DNA of 64,000 nucleotides from SZUA-22 sp963751695. Lineage in GTDB: Bacteria; Bacteroidota; Ignavibacteria; Ignavibacteriales; Melioribacteraceae. Location: NCBI GenBank assembly GCA_963751695.1, contig CAVVVP010000003.1, positions 930,001-994,000 of the forward strand. The letters are read 5' to 3'. Of the stretch, positions 36,819-46,640 are shown piece by piece. The first letter of the stretch is position 1. Every line of letters starts with the position of its first letter. Position numbers and translations under genes: made by a program. A model generated the notes under the pieces. That model made no database searches, was not told the origin of the DNA, and saw only the letters and a list, made by a program, of their open reading frames with translations.

Positions 36819-38015
36819 TCAGTTATATCTTTTTAATGATTTTATATCTTTTAATCCGTTTCCGGTAATAATGAGCAAAACGTATTCATCTTCTAAATCT
36901 TTTTCATCTAGCAGTGTTTTATACGCAGCGAATGTTGCTGCAGCTGACGGCTCGCAAAATATTCCAGTCTCCCTAATAAACTCTTTTTGAGAGGCTAGAA
37001 TCTCCGAATCTGAAACTGATAGTGCTTTTCCACAACTCTCTTTTATTACTTGAGCTGTCATGAAAAGGTTACGAGGAGCACCAGCACTAATGCTGTCAGC
37101 AATTGTTGTTGCTTGAGTGTAATGGAATATTCCATTTTTTAGAAATCTTACAATAGCGTCGCTCTTCTCTGATTGCACACCAATCAGTTTTGGAATATTT
37201 TTAATCCATCCTATTTTTTTTAGATCCGAAAAACCTTTATATAAACCAGAAATTATCACTCCGTCACCAACAGGAATTATAATTACATCTGGAATATTTC
37301 CTTTTGACTGAATAAAAATATCAAACGCAGCGGATTTTTTCCCCTCAATCGTGAGAGGGTTATATGCGGTATTTCGATTGTACCAGCCATTCTTTTTCGA
37401 ATCTTCTAGACACGAATCAAATGTAAAGTCGTAATCACCATCAACAACAATTAGATTAGCGCCATATGCTTCTATCTGGATCTTTTTTTCCTCAGGAATA
37501 TTTTTAGGTACATAAATATGGGATTTTAATCCAAGTCGTGCACAAATTCCTGCCAAAGATGATCCCGCATTACCTGTTGAGGCAGCCGCAATTTCTGTTA
37601 TTCCAAGTTCCAGTGCTTTCAAAACCACTAGGGATGTTGCTCTATCTTTGTATGAGAGTGTTGGATTTCTAGTTTCATCAAGTAGTAGTACTTCTTGTCC
37701 TACAAGATTACATTTATGCAAATTATCTTTTGGTAAGACTAACCAATTAAAATTTTTTAGATCTATTTTATTAAAGTCTAATGGCCATAAATATGGGTAG
37801 AGCCAAAATTTTCCAGAATCATTTTTGAGAAAATCGGTACGGGAAACTGACATGGAAATATTATCGTAATTATACTCTATTAATAATACTCCAGTCAGAG
37901 GTTTATTCTTATTTGATGTACCGCAATTTGGGCAAAGATAAAAGCTGGATTCATCTACATCTTCTGGTTTGTAACTTTCATCACAAGAAAAACATATATA
38001 GCTGTATTTATTCAT
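36819..38015 (-). CDS. thrC: threonine synthase
   Basis: 398 residues, PLP fold-type II. The N-terminal zinc-ribbon has Cys8, Cys11, Cys28 and Cys31. The PLP lysine is in ETRNPTLSYKDRATSLVVLKAL (near residue 117), the Asn loop is STGNAGSSLAG, and the phosphate-binding loop is IPVGDGVIISGLYKG. It converts O-phosphohomoserine to threonine. Zinc-ribbon ThrC relatives can also be cysteate or other beta-replacing enzymes, so the symbol is likely but not certain. Divergent from the radical SAM gene at 38203. Confidence 0.78.
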   Translation of the reverse strand: MNKYSYICFSCDESYKPEDVDESSFYLCPNCGTSNKNKPLTGVLLIEYNYDNISMSVSRTDFLKNDSGKFWLYPYLWPLDFNKIDLKNFNWLVLPKDNLHKCNLVGQEVLLLDETRNPTLSYKDRATSLVVLKALELGITEIAAASTGNAGSSLAGICARLGLKSHIYVPKNIPEEKKIQIEAYGANLIVVDGDYDFTFDSCLEDSKKNGWYNRNTAYNPLTIEGKKSAAFDIFIQSKGNIPDVIIIPVGDGVIISGLYKGFSDLKKIGWIKNIPKLIGVQSEKSDAIVRFLKNGIFHYTQATTIADSISAGAPRNLFMTAQVIKESCGKALSVSDSEILASQKEFIRETGIFCEPSAAATFAAYKTLLDEKDLEDEYVLLIITGNGLKDIKSLKRYN

Positions 38016-38202
38016 TTAATTTTACTATTTTAATCAATAAAATCAGTACTGTGGGATTATTTTGAACCTAAAAAACATATCAAATAAACTAATCTAATTT
38101 TGTTTTAAGTGCAATCAATTTGCTAGAAAGTTGGTTGAAAAACAAACATAAGTCTTAGCGACATTAGGAAGTTCAAGTAGTTTTCATTTTAAAAGAAGAG
38201 GT

Positions 38203-39504
38203 TTGATGATCATCCAGAAAAAATATCGGTCATATTTACTTCATAATTTTCGAAATATTCCTCAAGTAAAACAATTTTTGTCTGATGGAGAACAGCATGC
38301 AATTCAAATTGTAGGTAGCGTTCTTCCTTTCAAGGTAAACAACTATGTTATTAATGAACTTATAGACTGGAATAATATTCCCGATGATCCGATCTTTCAG
38401 TTAACATTTCCACAAGCAGAAATGTTAACAAAACAACATTTTAGAGAAATGGAGCAAGTTCGAAAAAAGAGTCATAATGGAGCACGAGATGCTCTAATAA
38501 ATCGCATTAGGTTTGAATTAAATCCCGATCCTGCAAAACAAAATAAATACAATATTCCTTCATTTAAAGGCACAAAACTTACGGGTATTCAGCACAAATA
38601 TGATCAGACAGTTCTTTTTTTCCCTAGTCATGGCCAGACATGTCACGCCTACTGTACATTCTGTTTCCGCTGGCCTCAATTTGTTGGCATTGATGAGCTA
38701 AAGTTTGCTACAAAAGAAACCGAATTACTAGTCGAATATCTCAAACAGCACCCCAAGGTTACGGATGTTCTATTTACTGGGGGAGACCCGATGATAATGT
38801 CAGCATCTAGGCTTGCTTCCTATATAAGACCCTTGATCAATAGTGACATTCCAAATTTAAGAACCATCAGAATTGGTACAAAAGCTCTTGGATATTGGCC
38901 TTACCGTTTCGTTACTGATAAAGATGCTGACAACATTCTTCGTATATTTGAAAGAGTAATAAAGAAGGGGTATCATCTCGCGTTTATGGCTCATTTTAAT
39001 CATCCACGAGAATTGAAAACACCAGTCGTTCAGAGGGCTATTAAGAGGATTCTAAGCACTGGTGCTCAGATTCGTACTCAGAGTCCGATAATGAAACACA
39101 TTAATGACAGTTCAGAAGTATGGTCAAGGATGTGGATGGAACAAGCAAAATTAGGGATGATACCATATTATATGTTCATCGCTAGAGATACTGGAGCGCA
39201 GCATTATTTTGCAGTGACGTTAGAAAAAGCTTGGCGAACATATAGAAAAGCCTATCAATCTGTTAGTGGTATTGCAAGAACTGTTCGTGGACCCAGTATG
39301 TCGGCAGCTCCCGGTAAAGTACATATTCTTGGAATCAATGAAATAAAGGGAGAAAATGTGTTTACTCTTCAATTTTTACAAGGAAGAAATCCAAGTTGGA
39401 TTGGCAATCCATTTTTTGCTGAATATAATTCTAAAGCTATCTGGTTAAATGATCTGAAGCCTGCATTTGGGGAGGGTAAGTTCTTCTTTCAAAAGGGGAA
39501 TTAA
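38203..39504 (+). CDS. lysine 2,3-aminomutase-like radical SAM enzyme (KamA family)
   Basis: 433 residues. The radical SAM cluster CX3CX2C is at Cys147, Cys151, Cys154 (CHAYCTFCFRW), preceded by HGQTCHAYC typical of KamA. TDVLFTGGDPMIMS is the SAM-binding GGDP motif. The PLP lysine is probably Lys372 in SAAPGKVHILG. Family members move an alpha-amino group to the beta position of lysine, glutamate or related amino acids, or modify EF-P. The N-terminal extension and the variant PLP motif differ from classical KamA, so the substrate is open. The single gene is flanked by a threonine synthase and an M64 peptidase. Confidence 0.82.
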   Translation: MMIIQKKYRSYLLHNFRNIPQVKQFLSDGEQHAIQIVGSVLPFKVNNYVINELIDWNNIPDDPIFQLTFPQAEMLTKQHFREMEQVRKKSHNGARDALINRIRFELNPDPAKQNKYNIPSFKGTKLTGIQHKYDQTVLFFPSHGQTCHAYCTFCFRWPQFVGIDELKFATKETELLVEYLKQHPKVTDVLFTGGDPMIMSASRLASYIRPLINSDIPNLRTIRIGTKALGYWPYRFVTDKDADNILRIFERVIKKGYHLAFMAHFNHPRELKTPVVQRAIKRILSTGAQIRTQSPIMKHINDSSEVWSRMWMEQAKLGMIPYYMFIARDTGAQHYFAVTLEKAWRTYRKAYQSVSGIARTVRGPSMSAAPGKVHILGINEIKGENVFTLQFLQGRNPSWIGNPFFAEYNSKAIWLNDLKPAFGEGKFFFQKGN

Positions 39505-39589
39505 TTAAGATTTTCTCAAATAATTCAGCATGTTTTGATTTAATTTCATTATATCTTAATTTTACAAATCCACAATTCTAAGAGGATTT

Positions 39590-41053
39590 ATGAGAATTTT
39601 TCAAATTGTATTTACCGTATTCATATTGACCTATTCTATCCAAGCATCAACTCAATTCGACAAGCTTTTCACTAATAAAACTATGAGAATAGACTATTTC
39701 CATATTGGTGATGCAGTTTCAGAACAAGTTGTGATAGACAAAATCCATTCTTATGGAGTTTGGGCGGGAAGTTTAATGAATCTGGTTGATGAGCTCAATT
39801 ATGGTGCATATTATTATAAAATTTATAATGCTGATTCAAAAGAGTTAATTTATTCAAAAGGATTTGACAGTTACTTCAAGGAATATCAACTTAGCAGCAA
39901 TGCTATGAATGGAATAGTTAAAACTTTTCACGAAACTGCTATTGTTCCAATGCCTAAAAAGAAGATCATCTTCGCACTAGATAAAAGAAATAATGAAGGC
40001 GAATTGGTTGAAGTTTTTCGAACAGAAATAGATCCAACTGATATAAATATTTTAGTGGATGAAGGAGTTGATCCAGATGTAATGGTCATGCAATCTCTTT
40101 CAAATGGAGATTCACATAAAAAAGCTGATATTGTTATTATCGCAGAAGGATATACAATAGAGGATAAAGAAAAATTTAGCTCTGATCTTAATCGTTTTAC
40201 TAGTATATTTTTCACGAGTGAGCCTTTAATATCATACAAAGATAGATTCAATATTTATGGAGTGTTTAAACCATCTGCAGAATCTGGCGCTGATGAACCG
40301 AGAGCCGGGGTATATAAAAAAACAGCAGTTAGCTCTAAATTTAACTCAATGGGCTCTGAAAGGTATTTGTTAACTGAAGACAACAAAAGTTTGCGGGATA
40401 TTGCATCGCACGTACCATATGATGCAATTTACATTATGGTCAATCATTCACGTTATGGCGGAGGAGGAATATATAATTTCTATTGCACCTTCACCTCAGG
40501 CAATATATTCTCTGAGTATTTAATGGTCCATGAATTCGGGCATTCTTTTTTTGGTTTGGCTGATGAGTATTATACTTCGTCGACAGCGTACAATGAATTT
40601 TATTCATCTGACTATGAATCATCTGAACCAAATATTACTGCGATGAAGAATCCAGAAAATATAAAGTGGAAACATTTACTTTCTGAAGGTATCGAACTTC
40701 CTACCCCTTGGGAAAAAGAAGAATTTGATAAAACTGATTTTGCTTGGCAGAAGGAAAGAGAAAGATTAAATGACGTAACATACAATTTACAGCGAAGTGG
40801 TGCTCCTCAAGAGGAGGTTGATAAATCTAGAATAGATTATGATATAAAAAGTTCTGATCGTGAAAAAGAAGTTCAAAAATACTTGAGCAAAAGTAAATAT
40901 GCTGGAAAAGTAGGAGCATTTGAAGGGGCTGGCTACGTTCCCAAGGGATTATTTAGATCATCTATCAACTGTATCATGTTTTCAAGAACCGATTTCTTTT
41001 GTCCAGTTTGCCAAGAAGCAATGATTGGAATAATAAATTGGTATTCAAACTAA
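39590..41053 (+). CDS. secreted M64 family metallopeptidase
   Basis: 487 residues with a signal peptide (MRIFQIVFTVFILTYSIQAS). The M64 (IgA peptidase) N-terminal domain is followed by the peptidase domain, with KADIVIIAEGYTIEDKEKF opening it. The zinc site HEFGHSFFGLADEYY has His314, Glu315, His318 and Asp325. The C-terminal SINCIMFSRTDFFCPVCQEAMIGIINWY, with conserved CPVC, closes the fold as in related Bacteroidota proteins. The following BNR-repeat gene is 15 bases downstream; both are exported and may be co-transcribed. Confidence 0.9.
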   Translation: MRIFQIVFTVFILTYSIQASTQFDKLFTNKTMRIDYFHIGDAVSEQVVIDKIHSYGVWAGSLMNLVDELNYGAYYYKIYNADSKELIYSKGFDSYFKEYQLSSNAMNGIVKTFHETAIVPMPKKKIIFALDKRNNEGELVEVFRTEIDPTDINILVDEGVDPDVMVMQSLSNGDSHKKADIVIIAEGYTIEDKEKFSSDLNRFTSIFFTSEPLISYKDRFNIYGVFKPSAESGADEPRAGVYKKTAVSSKFNSMGSERYLLTEDNKSLRDIASHVPYDAIYIMVNHSRYGGGGIYNFYCTFTSGNIFSEYLMVHEFGHSFFGLADEYYTSSTAYNEFYSSDYESSEPNITAMKNPENIKWKHLLSEGIELPTPWEKEEFDKTDFAWQKERERLNDVTYNLQRSGAPQEEVDKSRIDYDIKSSDREKEVQKYLSKSKYAGKVGAFEGAGYVPKGLFRSSINCIMFSRTDFFCPVCQEAMIGIINWYSN

Positions 41054-41068
41054 TTATCTTAAAACAAT

Positions 41069-44000
41069 ATGAGATCTCAAATGAAAAAAATAGGCTTAAT
41101 TGTTTTAGTGTTTGCTTTATTATCGCAACTTGTTGTTGCCAAAGATGGCACCAATAAAACTGACTCATTAAAAAACATCTCATTAAGTGGATTGAAATTC
41201 AGAAGTATTGGTCCAGCAGTCACTGGAGGTAGAATAGCTGCAATAGCTGTTAATCAAAATAATATTAGTGAGTACTATGTCGGAAGTGGACATGGAAACC
41301 TGTGGAAGACTGAGAATCGAGGTGTTACATTTAATCCAGTATTTGATAATCAAGGTACTTATGCTATAGGTGCCATTACAATTGACCCTACAAATAGTAA
41401 TGTAGTCTGGGTCGGTACTGGGGAGAACAATAATCAGAATAATGTGATATATGGTGATGGGATTTATAGAAGCGAAGATGGAGGAAAAAGTTGGAAAAAT
41501 ATGGGGTTGAAAAACTCTGAGCATATTGGTGGAATTGTAATTGATCCAAGTAATTCAAATATAGTTTATGCTGCAGCTTATGGGCCGCAAAGATCAGCAG
41601 GTGGAGAGCGAGGAATATTTAAGTCAGTAGATGGTGGAAAGACTTGGAAGAATGTACTTTTTGTAAGTGAGCATACAGGATGTTTTCAAGTTCATATAGA
41701 TCCGCGATTCTCTAACATTTTGTATGCAGTTGCTCATCAAAGAATGAGAAAGCATTATTCAGGTGTAAGCGGAGGTCCAGAAAGCGGAATTTATAAAAGC
41801 ACAGACAATGGAGAAAATTGGGAAAAACTTTCTGGAGGATTACCCTCTGAAGATGTGGGAAGAATAGGAATGGCTGTTTCTCCAGTTAATCCGGATATTC
41901 TTTACGCAATTATCGAATCAACAAAAGAAAATAAGGGTTTTTACAAAAGTGATGACAGAGGAGCAAGCTGGATAAAACAAAACAGTTATATTTCTAGTTA
42001 TCCGTTTTACTTCCAAAAGATTATTGCGGATCCTGTCGATGTAGATCGAGTTTACAGTATGGATGTGTTTATGCAAGTTACAGACGATGGCGGTAAAACA
42101 TGGAAAAATGTTGGAAGTAAAAGCAAACATGTTGATGACCATTGTCTTTGGATCAATCCTATAAATAATAAACACATAATTGCCGGTTGTGATGGGGGTG
42201 TTTACGATTCCTACGACCAAGGTAAAAATTGGAATTTTCAAGCGAATATTCCGATAACTGAAATCTATAAGGTATCAGTTGATAATTCAAAACCGTTTTA
42301 TAACGTCTTTATTGGAACGCAGGATAACAATAGTTTAACGGGTCCTTCCCGAACAATCAATACAAGTGGAATAACAAACCAAGATTGGCTATTCACAAAT
42401 TCTGGAGATGGATTTGAATCTCAAGTAGATTGGAAAGATCCAAATATTATATATGCTCAATCGCAAAATGGTGGACTAGTAAGATTTGATAAACGAAGTG
42501 GTGAAAATTTATTCATAAAACCATACGAATTTACAGATACGGCATACAGGTTTGATTGGGATGCTGCTCTACTTATTTCTCAACATGATAACAAGAGACT
42601 TTACTTTGGAGGAAATAAGTTACTTAGAACTGATGATCAAGGGAGTACCTGGAAAGAAATAAGTCCCGATCTTACTCGAGGAGTTCCTAAAGAGATCGAA
42701 AAACTAATGGGTGTAAGTTGGAGTATTGATCAATTGACTAGAAAAGGGTCAATGGCACAAATTGTAACGATTGCTGAATCAATTTTGGATGAGAATATTC
42801 TTTATGTAGGGAGTGGAGATGGATTGATACATTATACTTCTGATGGAGGTCAGAGCTGGAGTAAGTCATCAGCTAAGGATTTACCCGAATATGCAAGAGT
42901 ACATAAAATTGTTGCTTCAAATCATGATAAGAGTGTTGCATATGCTGCTTGCCATGACTTTGTGGGCGGAGATTATAAACCTTATTTATACAAAACCTCT
43001 GATGGAGGAAAATCATGGAGTCTCATCAATGGAAATCTACCCGAGAAGGGAAGTACATATTCGGTAGCAGAAGATCATGAGATAAAAGAACTTCTTTTTG
43101 TTGGCACCCAATTTGGAGTTTATTTTTCAAATAATGGGGGTGAGGAATGGATCAAATTGAAAAATGGTATTCCCACACATCAAGTTATGGATCTCGAAAT
43201 TCAAAAGGATGAAAATGATCTTGTCGTTTCTACATTCGGCCGTGGGGTCTACATTTTTGATGATTATTCACCACTTCGTTATATGACTGAAGAAAACTTA
43301 AATAAGAATGCAGTTATTTTCCCCATCAAAGAATCTTTAATGTTCATTGAAGCAAATGTTTATGGATTCAGAGGAGAAGGATTTATGGGTGCTAATTTTT
43401 ACTCAGCTCCAAATCCAGACGTGGGTGCTGTTTTTACTTACTACTTAAAAGATGAGCATAAGACTCTTCAAGAGAAAAGAAGAGATGCTGAGAAGAGTCT
43501 TGTGAAAGACGGTAAGGATATTACGCATCCTGACTATGAAACCTTAAAAGCGGAGAGTGAAGAAACAGAAGCTTTTTTGCTCTTTACAATAACGGATGAA
43601 TCTGGAAATGTTGTTAGAAAGATAAAACAAGGAATTAGCAAAGGTGTAAATAGAGTAGTATGGAACTTTAGATATAATGCATTTACTCCGATATCTCTTG
43701 AACCATTTGACGATTCTATACCTTGGATGACTGAAGAAGAAGGTTATATGGTTGTTCCTGGTAACTATTATGTATCATTGTCAAAATTTGAGGAAGGTAG
43801 TTTTATTGAACTTGTGCCATCACAAAAATTTGTTTGTAAAACTCTGAATAATACTTCGATCCCAGCAGAAGATAAGCAAGCTTTAAATATATTCAATCAA
43901 AAAGTAGCTGAACTTATACGAGCAATCTATGGTGCAGATTCTTACAGAAATGAACTTATTAAGAAGCTATCACATCTTAAGAAAGCCATTATGGAAGGGT

Positions 44001-44344
44001 CTGATGTACCTGTGGAGACATATAATGATGTTATAAAAATTGAGCAGTATCTTAAAGACATGAATGAAGAATTAAATGGTGATAATCTTCGTACTAGATA
44101 CGAAGGGGCCCGGCCAACATCAGTTAAGGAACGAGTAGATTTAATAATGTATGCACTTTGGAATACAACTGCTGCACCGACAAATACATTTACCAAGTCA
44201 TATGAGGATGCAGCCAGCAAATTTGATGAAATATTAAATTCACTGAAATTGATTGATAACAATATTAAGCTTGTTGAAACAACTCTTGAAAAGAATGGAG
44301 CACCATATACACCAGGAAGATTACCAGATTGGAGGAAACACTAA
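41069..44344 (+). CDS. secreted BNR/VPS10-type beta-propeller protein
   Basis: 1091 residues with a signal peptide (MKKIGLIVLVFALLSQLVVA after an upstream MRSQ). From about 30 to 720 there are at least ten BNR/Asp-box repeats of the form S.DGG..W (for example YRSEDGGKSWKNMG, FKSVDGGKTWKNV, YKSTDNGENWEKL, HYTSDGGQSWSKS). These form sortilin-like seven- or ten-bladed propellers. The C-terminal 350 residues are mixed helix and beta (AVFTYYLKDEHKTLQEK, GVNRVVWNFRYNAF) as in Bacteroidota glycosyl hydrolase/VPS10-annotated proteins. Probably a surface binding or hydrolytic protein; no catalytic site was identified. Confidence 0.88.
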   Translation: MRSQMKKIGLIVLVFALLSQLVVAKDGTNKTDSLKNISLSGLKFRSIGPAVTGGRIAAIAVNQNNISEYYVGSGHGNLWKTENRGVTFNPVFDNQGTYAIGAITIDPTNSNVVWVGTGENNNQNNVIYGDGIYRSEDGGKSWKNMGLKNSEHIGGIVIDPSNSNIVYAAAYGPQRSAGGERGIFKSVDGGKTWKNVLFVSEHTGCFQVHIDPRFSNILYAVAHQRMRKHYSGVSGGPESGIYKSTDNGENWEKLSGGLPSEDVGRIGMAVSPVNPDILYAIIESTKENKGFYKSDDRGASWIKQNSYISSYPFYFQKIIADPVDVDRVYSMDVFMQVTDDGGKTWKNVGSKSKHVDDHCLWINPINNKHIIAGCDGGVYDSYDQGKNWNFQANIPITEIYKVSVDNSKPFYNVFIGTQDNNSLTGPSRTINTSGITNQDWLFTNSGDGFESQVDWKDPNIIYAQSQNGGLVRFDKRSGENLFIKPYEFTDTAYRFDWDAALLISQHDNKRLYFGGNKLLRTDDQGSTWKEISPDLTRGVPKEIEKLMGVSWSIDQLTRKGSMAQIVTIAESILDENILYVGSGDGLIHYTSDGGQSWSKSSAKDLPEYARVHKIVASNHDKSVAYAACHDFVGGDYKPYLYKTSDGGKSWSLINGNLPEKGSTYSVAEDHEIKELLFVGTQFGVYFSNNGGEEWIKLKNGIPTHQVMDLEIQKDENDLVVSTFGRGVYIFDDYSPLRYMTEENLNKNAVIFPIKESLMFIEANVYGFRGEGFMGANFYSAPNPDVGAVFTYYLKDEHKTLQEKRRDAEKSLVKDGKDITHPDYETLKAESEETEAFLLFTITDESGNVVRKIKQGISKGVNRVVWNFRYNAFTPISLEPFDDSIPWMTEEEGYMVVPGNYYVSLSKFEEGSFIELVPSQKFVCKTLNNTSIPAEDKQALNIFNQKVAELIRAIYGADSYRNELIKKLSHLKKAIMEGSDVPVETYNDVIKIEQYLKDMNEELNGDNLRTRYEGARPTSVKERVDLIMYALWNTTAAPTNTFTKSYEDAASKFDEILNSLKLIDNNIKLVETTLEKNGAPYTPGRLPDWRKH

Positions 44345-44373
44345 GGAAAAAGATTTCATTATGTTACGCCAAA

Positions 44374-44399
44374 CTGAGTCAAAAAATACATTGACTCAG
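44374..44399. repeat. inverted repeat between convergent genes
   Basis: CTGAGTCAA and its perfect complement TTGACTCAG, separated by 8 bases, lie in the 77-base gap between the BNR gene and ygeW. No T-run follows on either strand, so it could be a weak bidirectional terminator, a 3'-end stabilising hairpin or a protein-binding site. Confidence 0.5.
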
Positions 44400-44421
44400 C
44401 TCATAAGAAAGACCAATTTTG

Positions 44422-45425
44422 TTACATTGTTAGCGACATAATTGCTTTTGCTGTGTGGAGTCGATTCTCAGCTTCGTCAAAAACAATTGAGATATTCTCA
44501 TCATCAATAATTTCGTCTGTCACTTCATTCCCTCTATCAGCTGGGAGAGCATGCATCAGTTTAACATTTTTATCTGCCAAATTTATCTTCTCTCTGTCGC
44601 AGATCCAATCATGATACTTATCAAGATTCTCCTTCATTTCGACTTTGCAAACATCTTCATTAGCCAGATATTCTTGGACTGAGTAATTCCCAAACCCACC
44701 CCAATTCTTTGGAATCACAATTTGTGCACCTTCAAAGGCTTCATTCATATCATTTGTAAACTTTAAACTGCCACCACCAGCAGAAGCATTCTTTGATGCA
44801 CGTTCCATAATCTCACTACTTAATGGAAACTCTTTTGGATTAGCAATTGTGAGATCAATACCGTAACGAGGAAAGAGTAGAGCCTGTGTTTGTGGAACTG
44901 AAAGGGGTTTTGAATGCGTGTCAGCATAAGCCCATGAAACCGTGACCTTTAATCCACTAACATTTGATCCAAATTTTTCAAAAATCGTCATAAGATCAGC
45001 CAAACCTTGAAATGGATGATATACGTCGTCCTGAAGAGACATCACAGGTTTTACTGAATGCTTTGACATTTCTTCAAGATAATCTTTCCCAATACCATAA
45101 AAGCAGTTTCGAGAAGCAATTCCATGTCCCATTCTTGATAAGATTATCGCTGTGTCTTTTGCTGACTCACCATGGGATAGCTGCATTTTATCTTCAGTCA
45201 GATCATGTGCGTGTCCGCCAAGTTGGGTCATTCCAGCTTCCATTGAATTTCGAGTTCTGGTAGACTGTTCAAAGAATATCATGAAAAGAGTTTTCCATGG
45301 AAGATGAAGATGTGGTTCTTCATTATAAAACTGATCTTTCAGTTCTGATGCTCTTTTAAAAACTAAATCCAATTCTTCTTTTGTCCAATCATCCGTGGTT
45401 AAAAAGTGTTTTCCTTTAAATTCAT
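44422..45425 (-). CDS. ygeW: YgeW-type knotted carbamoyltransferase, apparent 1-nt frameshift near its start
   Basis: The continuous frame gives 316 residues from TTG 45372. Reading upstream gives GKHFLTTDDWTKEE, the expected N-terminus, but the ATG at 45425 (with AGGGAG at 45431-45436) is one base out of frame. Adding one base in the TTTAAAGG run (about 45413-45418) restores an opening MNLKGKHFL-type start. Family motifs are FFEQSTRTRNSMEAG (carbamoyl-phosphate site), DKMQLSHGESAKDTA and MHALPADRGNEV. This is the 'knotted' carbamoyltransferase group, whose acceptor is neither ornithine nor aspartate. In purine clusters it probably recovers carbamoyl phosphate from a ureido compound. Confidence 0.85.
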
Positions 45426-45447
45426 TTTATCTCCCTAGTACAACAAT

Positions 45448-46632
45448 TCAATAGTTTTTAACGAACATTGCATAAAAAGCAGATGCTTTTACTAAATGGT
45501 CGATAGGTACTTTCTCATTAGGCGCATGTGCAAGAACTTCATTTCCTGGACCAAATCCAATAACAGGAATATCGTAATATCCATTTATTGTAACTCCGTT
45601 GGTCGAGAATGTCCATTTGTCAACTTTTGGCTTTTCGTTGAATAGCATTGAGTAGGCTTCAACACCTTTCTCCACTAATGGATGAGTTTCTTCTAGTTTC
45701 CAAGTAGGGTAATATTTTTCCATACCATATTCTAGCGCTGTCCAAGCTTTTTCGTTGTAGTTTAATAATTCAACTTTGGCATTCATGTCTTTTACAATTT
45801 CTCGTATCTGATCTAATGCAATTTTTTTATCTTCTCCCCAAGTTAATCTTCTGTCAAGATGAAGACGGGCAAAATCGGAGACGGCACACAAGGAGGGACT
45901 GCTTGACTTGAATTCAGATATAGTAATAGTTCCTTTACCTAGAAATTCATCGTTGGCTAAATGATTGTTCAGTTTCTCAATTTCCAATGCAGCCTTTGAA
46001 GCCAAATATATTGCATTTTTACCCCTTTCAGGAGCTGAGCCATGCGAAGAGACACCATAGAAAGAAACAGCAATTTCCATTCTTCCTCGGTGTCCACGAT
46101 AAATATTTAGATTAGTAGGTTCTGTAATTACCACGCATTCCGGTTTAATCTTTTCTTCTTCGACAATGTATTTCCAGCAAAGACCATCACAATCCTCCTC
46201 CATTACTGTTCCAGTGACATATAGTGTTAAATTTTCTGGGAATCCGATTTCTTGCAATATTTTTACTGCAGTAACAGCTGCAACCGGTCCGCCCTCTTGA
46301 TCAACAGTACCTCTACCATGAACAAATCCGTCTTTGATCTCACCACCCAGGGGATCAAATTCCCAATTATCCATATTGCCCATATCAACTGTGTCAATAT
46401 GACCATCGATTGCAATTATTTTTTCCCCACTGCCAACTTTACCAACAACATTTCCTATTCCATCAATACGAGCTTCGTCAAAGCCAGCTTCTTCCATCTG
46501 TTTTGAAAGTAATTTTGAAACTTCCTCTTCTTCTCTGCTAAGCGATTTGGTCTGAACAAGTCTTGATAAATTTTTAGCTGTGTAATCTTTGTATTGCTCC
46601 GCTAGATTTAGTATTCTTTGCGCATGGGACAT
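45448..46632 (-). CDS. ygeY: YgeY-family M20 zinc hydrolase
   Basis: 394 residues, M20/ArgE-DapE fold. Zinc-site residues are His78-x-Asp80 (IAIDGHIDTVD), bridging Asp111 in HGRGTVDQEGG, catalytic/ligand Glu145-Glu146 (VMEEDCDG), and the EPT near 170. The dimerisation domain is in the middle (GRMEIAVSFYGVSSHGSAPERGKNA). Long YgeY-specific stretches are present. Labelled 'selenium metabolism-linked' by old genome context, but it lies in the uric acid cluster of E. coli and anaerobes, where it likely hydrolyses an N-carbamoyl or ureido intermediate. It follows ssnA by 8 bases. Confidence 0.9.
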   Translation of the reverse strand: MSHAQRILNLAEQYKDYTAKNLSRLVQTKSLSREEEEVSKLLSKQMEEAGFDEARIDGIGNVVGKVGSGEKIIAIDGHIDTVDMGNMDNWEFDPLGGEIKDGFVHGRGTVDQEGGPVAAVTAVKILQEIGFPENLTLYVTGTVMEEDCDGLCWKYIVEEEKIKPECVVITEPTNLNIYRGHRGRMEIAVSFYGVSSHGSAPERGKNAIYLASKAALEIEKLNNHLANDEFLGKGTITISEFKSSSPSLCAVSDFARLHLDRRLTWGEDKKIALDQIREIVKDMNAKVELLNYNEKAWTALEYGMEKYYPTWKLEETHPLVEKGVEAYSMLFNEKPKVDKWTFSTNGVTINGYYDIPVIGFGPGNEVLAHAPNEKVPIDHLVKASAFYAMFVKNY

Positions 46633-46640
46633 TTAAGCTC

